Of a stretch of DNA of 64,000 nt, positions 61,490-64,000 are shown piece after piece. Under the pieces are notes generated by a model. The model had not been told where the DNA came from. It saw only the letters and a program-made list of their open reading frames with translations, and ran no database searches. A program made the translations under genes and the position numbers. Origin of the DNA: Paragordius varius (lineage: Eukaryota; Nematomorpha). Each line of letters starts with the position of its first letter. Position 1 is the stretch's first letter. The stretch spans positions 7,254,001 through 7,318,000 of the forward strand of contig OZ176052.1 in the NCBI GenBank assembly GCA_964247055.1, in the 5' to 3' direction.

Positions 61490-62459
61490 CAAACTTTTAA
61501 GTCGCTTTACCTGTACGTAATATTGTATCCTGCTATTCCAGGTAGCACAACATATTATATATAGATAAAGGTGTGTTGTTATAATATATACACATATATT
61601 CAAAAAATCAATAAAATTCAGGTCTATGCTTTGCTCACATAAAAAGATTAAATAGCATTTAAACATTCACAATCACATACTATTTTACATTATATTAATT
61701 ATTATTACGACCAAATATATAATACATTTAATGTAAAAATATTTTAAATTATGTTCAATATTTTGCTATATTAAGCATAAAATTTATAAATAATTAAGTT
61801 TCGTTTGTGGGTTAGTCTCAAAAGTATCGTATTTTATTGAACATGCCGGTGTCGGTGCATGATAGTTCATATATCGTAGCAACAGAAATTGGTATATTAA
61901 TTTAACCATTATCATAAAACAATCATTTAATATAATTTAATTAATTTTTCTTACATGATAAATATGTTTTTGGTTTCAAATAATTTTTTTTTACAGAGGA
62001 TTGTAATAACCCCAATTACGGAAAAAACGGATGGCTTAACATCACCCTAATAAATATTTTGCCCATTGGTTCAAAATAAATATCAATTTTATTCGATAAT
62101 AAATATATTAGTTAATATTTAGGGATATTTTTTAAAATAAATATAATTCCTGGTCATTGGCTCATCACAAGGGTTTAAAAATTCGTAAACCTCAATAGTT
62201 TGTAGGATAGACCGCACTTTTAACATCTATAACTTAAAAAAGGAGATTTTTTGAAAATAGAAAAAAGGCTCATTTATTTTTAGGCGTTGTTTGTTTGAAA
62301 GGTCATTGTATAATAAGTTGACTATAATTCTTTATTTTGTAATTTTTCAGACATAATATTAACTGTTTGAAATTTTACAAAATATATAAAAAAGCGAATT
62401 TGACCCTAGTAAAAGATTAGGTTAACCACATATATCTTAATATTTAGATTTTATATGTA

Positions 62460-63660
62460 GTATTGGGTTGCGCAAATCGAGTAACTTCTGAAGAAGCCAT
62501 GTGCATTTTTAAAATTAATATATAATCAATGTGTCATTTCCATTTAAGGGGTAGTCATAAGTGTTTACCGGTTTTTTGATAAAATCATGTAAGGAAACTA
62601 ATTATTTAGTTAATACAAAACATCGAACGGCTTCTACATATTTGTCCCATCTCTCAGCTAATATATATAAAAGTGTCGTGCCAGAAAAACCGATTGACTT
62701 TTGCGGTAAACCATATGTCAAACCACTTTCTAACTTCCTCAAAATTCCTGAAGAGCTGCTCTGCGAGGGTGCTTCATTGATGGTTGTATTAGTCAGACGC
62801 TGGGTCAGAAAACGGGTGCGAAATTTCCCATTTTCAAGGTGTCTTTCACTGGTTTTTTTGTGTTAGGCTGCATTGTCAGTAGCAAATTTGCCATGTCTTC
62901 TGGTCTATTCCGGTCATTATTCGATTAATCACGGATTAATCAGTCCTTTGTTGGCGATAGTGTGTGTATTAACGGTTACACCAGATTAAAGTTTAACTAA
63001 ATAGTATCTCTCTGTTCCCGCCAGACACAGAGCACGGTTTTTTTCCAGGAGGGATTTGGCATTGGTGACGCTTGGCAAGGGCCACGATTTATACGACTTT
63101 AATATACAATTAAAGTCATTTCTCATCACCCGTCAAAATCCGAAATGATTTTTCGTGACGCTGAAGCAGGACTTCATAAGACATTTTGCGATTTTAGATT
63201 TGACGTTAATCATAATTGCGAGGACCCATTTACTGATTTTATAGGTCTTTGCCCATTGCGCTTAGACATCTATTGATTGTTTTTTGTGGTGCATGTATGC
63301 TACTTGATTGTTATTAAGTGTAAGTTGGGTCATCTAATAATTCTAGCACTTTAGCGTCTTCGCAGTTGTGTGATTCAGCAGAACGTCCACATGCTTACGC
63401 ATGAAACCATACGTGTTAATAGGTAGAGCATGTCATATGCTTTTGCCAATAAACCATACTTTTAATAGCCTTTTCTTTTAAAAGCAACGCGTGCCGCAAA
63501 TGTTCTTTTGCAGGCTTAATATTTAACATAATTTAATGATAACAATAAGATGCCAGTTTTTGTCGCACTCTTGTATGTGTTGTTGTTTATTGTCAGATGA
63601 ACAAAATGGGGTCTTTCACAAATTAATAGTCTGCGAATTCGCTGATGTCATCTGTTAGTA
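62460..63660 (-). pseudogene. Decayed mariner transposase, copy 2
   Basis: Collinear with mariner copy 1: both share, on the plus strand, CCATGTCTTCTGG followed by ATTCCGG/ATTCCGA, GTTGGCGATAG, CAGGCACAGA/CAGACACAGA and AAAATGGGGTCT. On the minus strand near 62930-62870 the translation gives PE-TRRHGKFATDNA, the RPEYAKRHGK...HDNA block of mariner transposases. Many stops are present. The left edge has TTGGGTTGCGCAAAT, a plausible terminal repeat, but its partner on the right is not clear. More decayed than copy 1. Confidence 0.7.
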
Positions 63661-64000
63661 AAATCGGTAATAACAATGACTACACCTAAGCAAGCAAATT
63701 AATATTTCATAATACACACAACAAAATTCAGGTCATAAATCCCAAATAATAATTTGATATTTTACGTTTTTTGGAGGCCATTGGATTATATAAGAGCCGA
63801 GGTTTGGTGATAACTTTTTAAATTATGACATCAAAATAGATTATCTAATAAACATACATGCTTTCAATCAAAATAAATGCAAAATTTTGTTCTTCGCTAG
63901 AAAAGCATTAATATATTATGACACTATCAAAGATAATGCTGACTATTCTAATCAGATTTTATAATTAAAGATATTAAAGTTTGGGAAGCGAAAACAAAAG

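Larger units (their letters stand above)
60254..64000. other. Region upstream of NIM1
   Basis: No supported exon. It includes a TA microsatellite (61469-61489) and a dead mariner (62460-63660). The NIM1 promoter and 5' untranslated exon, if any, should lie near its left edge. Confidence 0.55.

Overview
The window is about 70 percent A+T nuclear DNA from an animal. All coding sequence is split by GT-AG introns, and five genes of clear metazoan families can be assembled exon by exon. Proteins are rich in Asn, Ser and Thr, and introns hold many short DNA transposons, simple TA repeats and old tandem repeats. This suggests an AT-rich invertebrate; the sequence alone does not let me name the phylum.

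Layout. 1-3049: intergenic, with one short inverted-repeat transposon. 3050-11683 (+): group I p21-activated kinase (PAK), 14 exons that sum to exactly 1033 codons plus stop. 11684-14558: convergent intergenic region with a small hAT-like element. 14559-19268 (-): histidine acid phosphatase of the ACP6 (lysophosphatidic acid phosphatase) type, 10 exons, 468 aa. 19269-25927: repeat-dense 6.7 kb holding nested inverted-repeat families and a 2.1 kb hAT-like element with a perfect 8-bp target duplication. 25928-35630 (+): MAP7/ensconsin microtubule-associated protein, 12 exons found, 5' end missing. 36393-43325 (-): leucine-rich-repeat single-pass membrane protein, 5 exons found, signal-peptide exon missing. 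43326-49020: intergenic with a dead mariner. 49021-60253 (-): NIM1-type AMPK-related kinase, 4 exons, about 1045 aa, ending in a CaaX-like tetrapeptide. 60254-64000: upstream region with a second dead mariner.

How they may work together. PAK (Rac/Cdc42 effector), MAP7 (microtubule and kinesin-1 cofactor) and NIM1 (LKB1-pathway kinase family) all belong to cytoskeleton or polarity biology. ACP6 is lipid metabolism and the LRR protein is a likely cell-surface receptor or adhesion molecule. Nothing shows that they are co-regulated; neighbours are convergent or divergent in ordinary eukaryotic fashion.

Most unusual points: a hammerhead-ribozyme core on the minus strand inside NIM1 intron 1; large insertions inside the kinase domains of both PAK (beta4-beta5 turn) and NIM1 (C-lobe); a CRIB motif in PAK lacking a usual histidine; a GGTTCC-rich hAT-like family in three introns with 8-bp duplications; a MITE whose terminal repeats each contain a hairpin; and related, very diverged tandem arrays lying in two introns of the same kinase gene in apparently opposite orientation.
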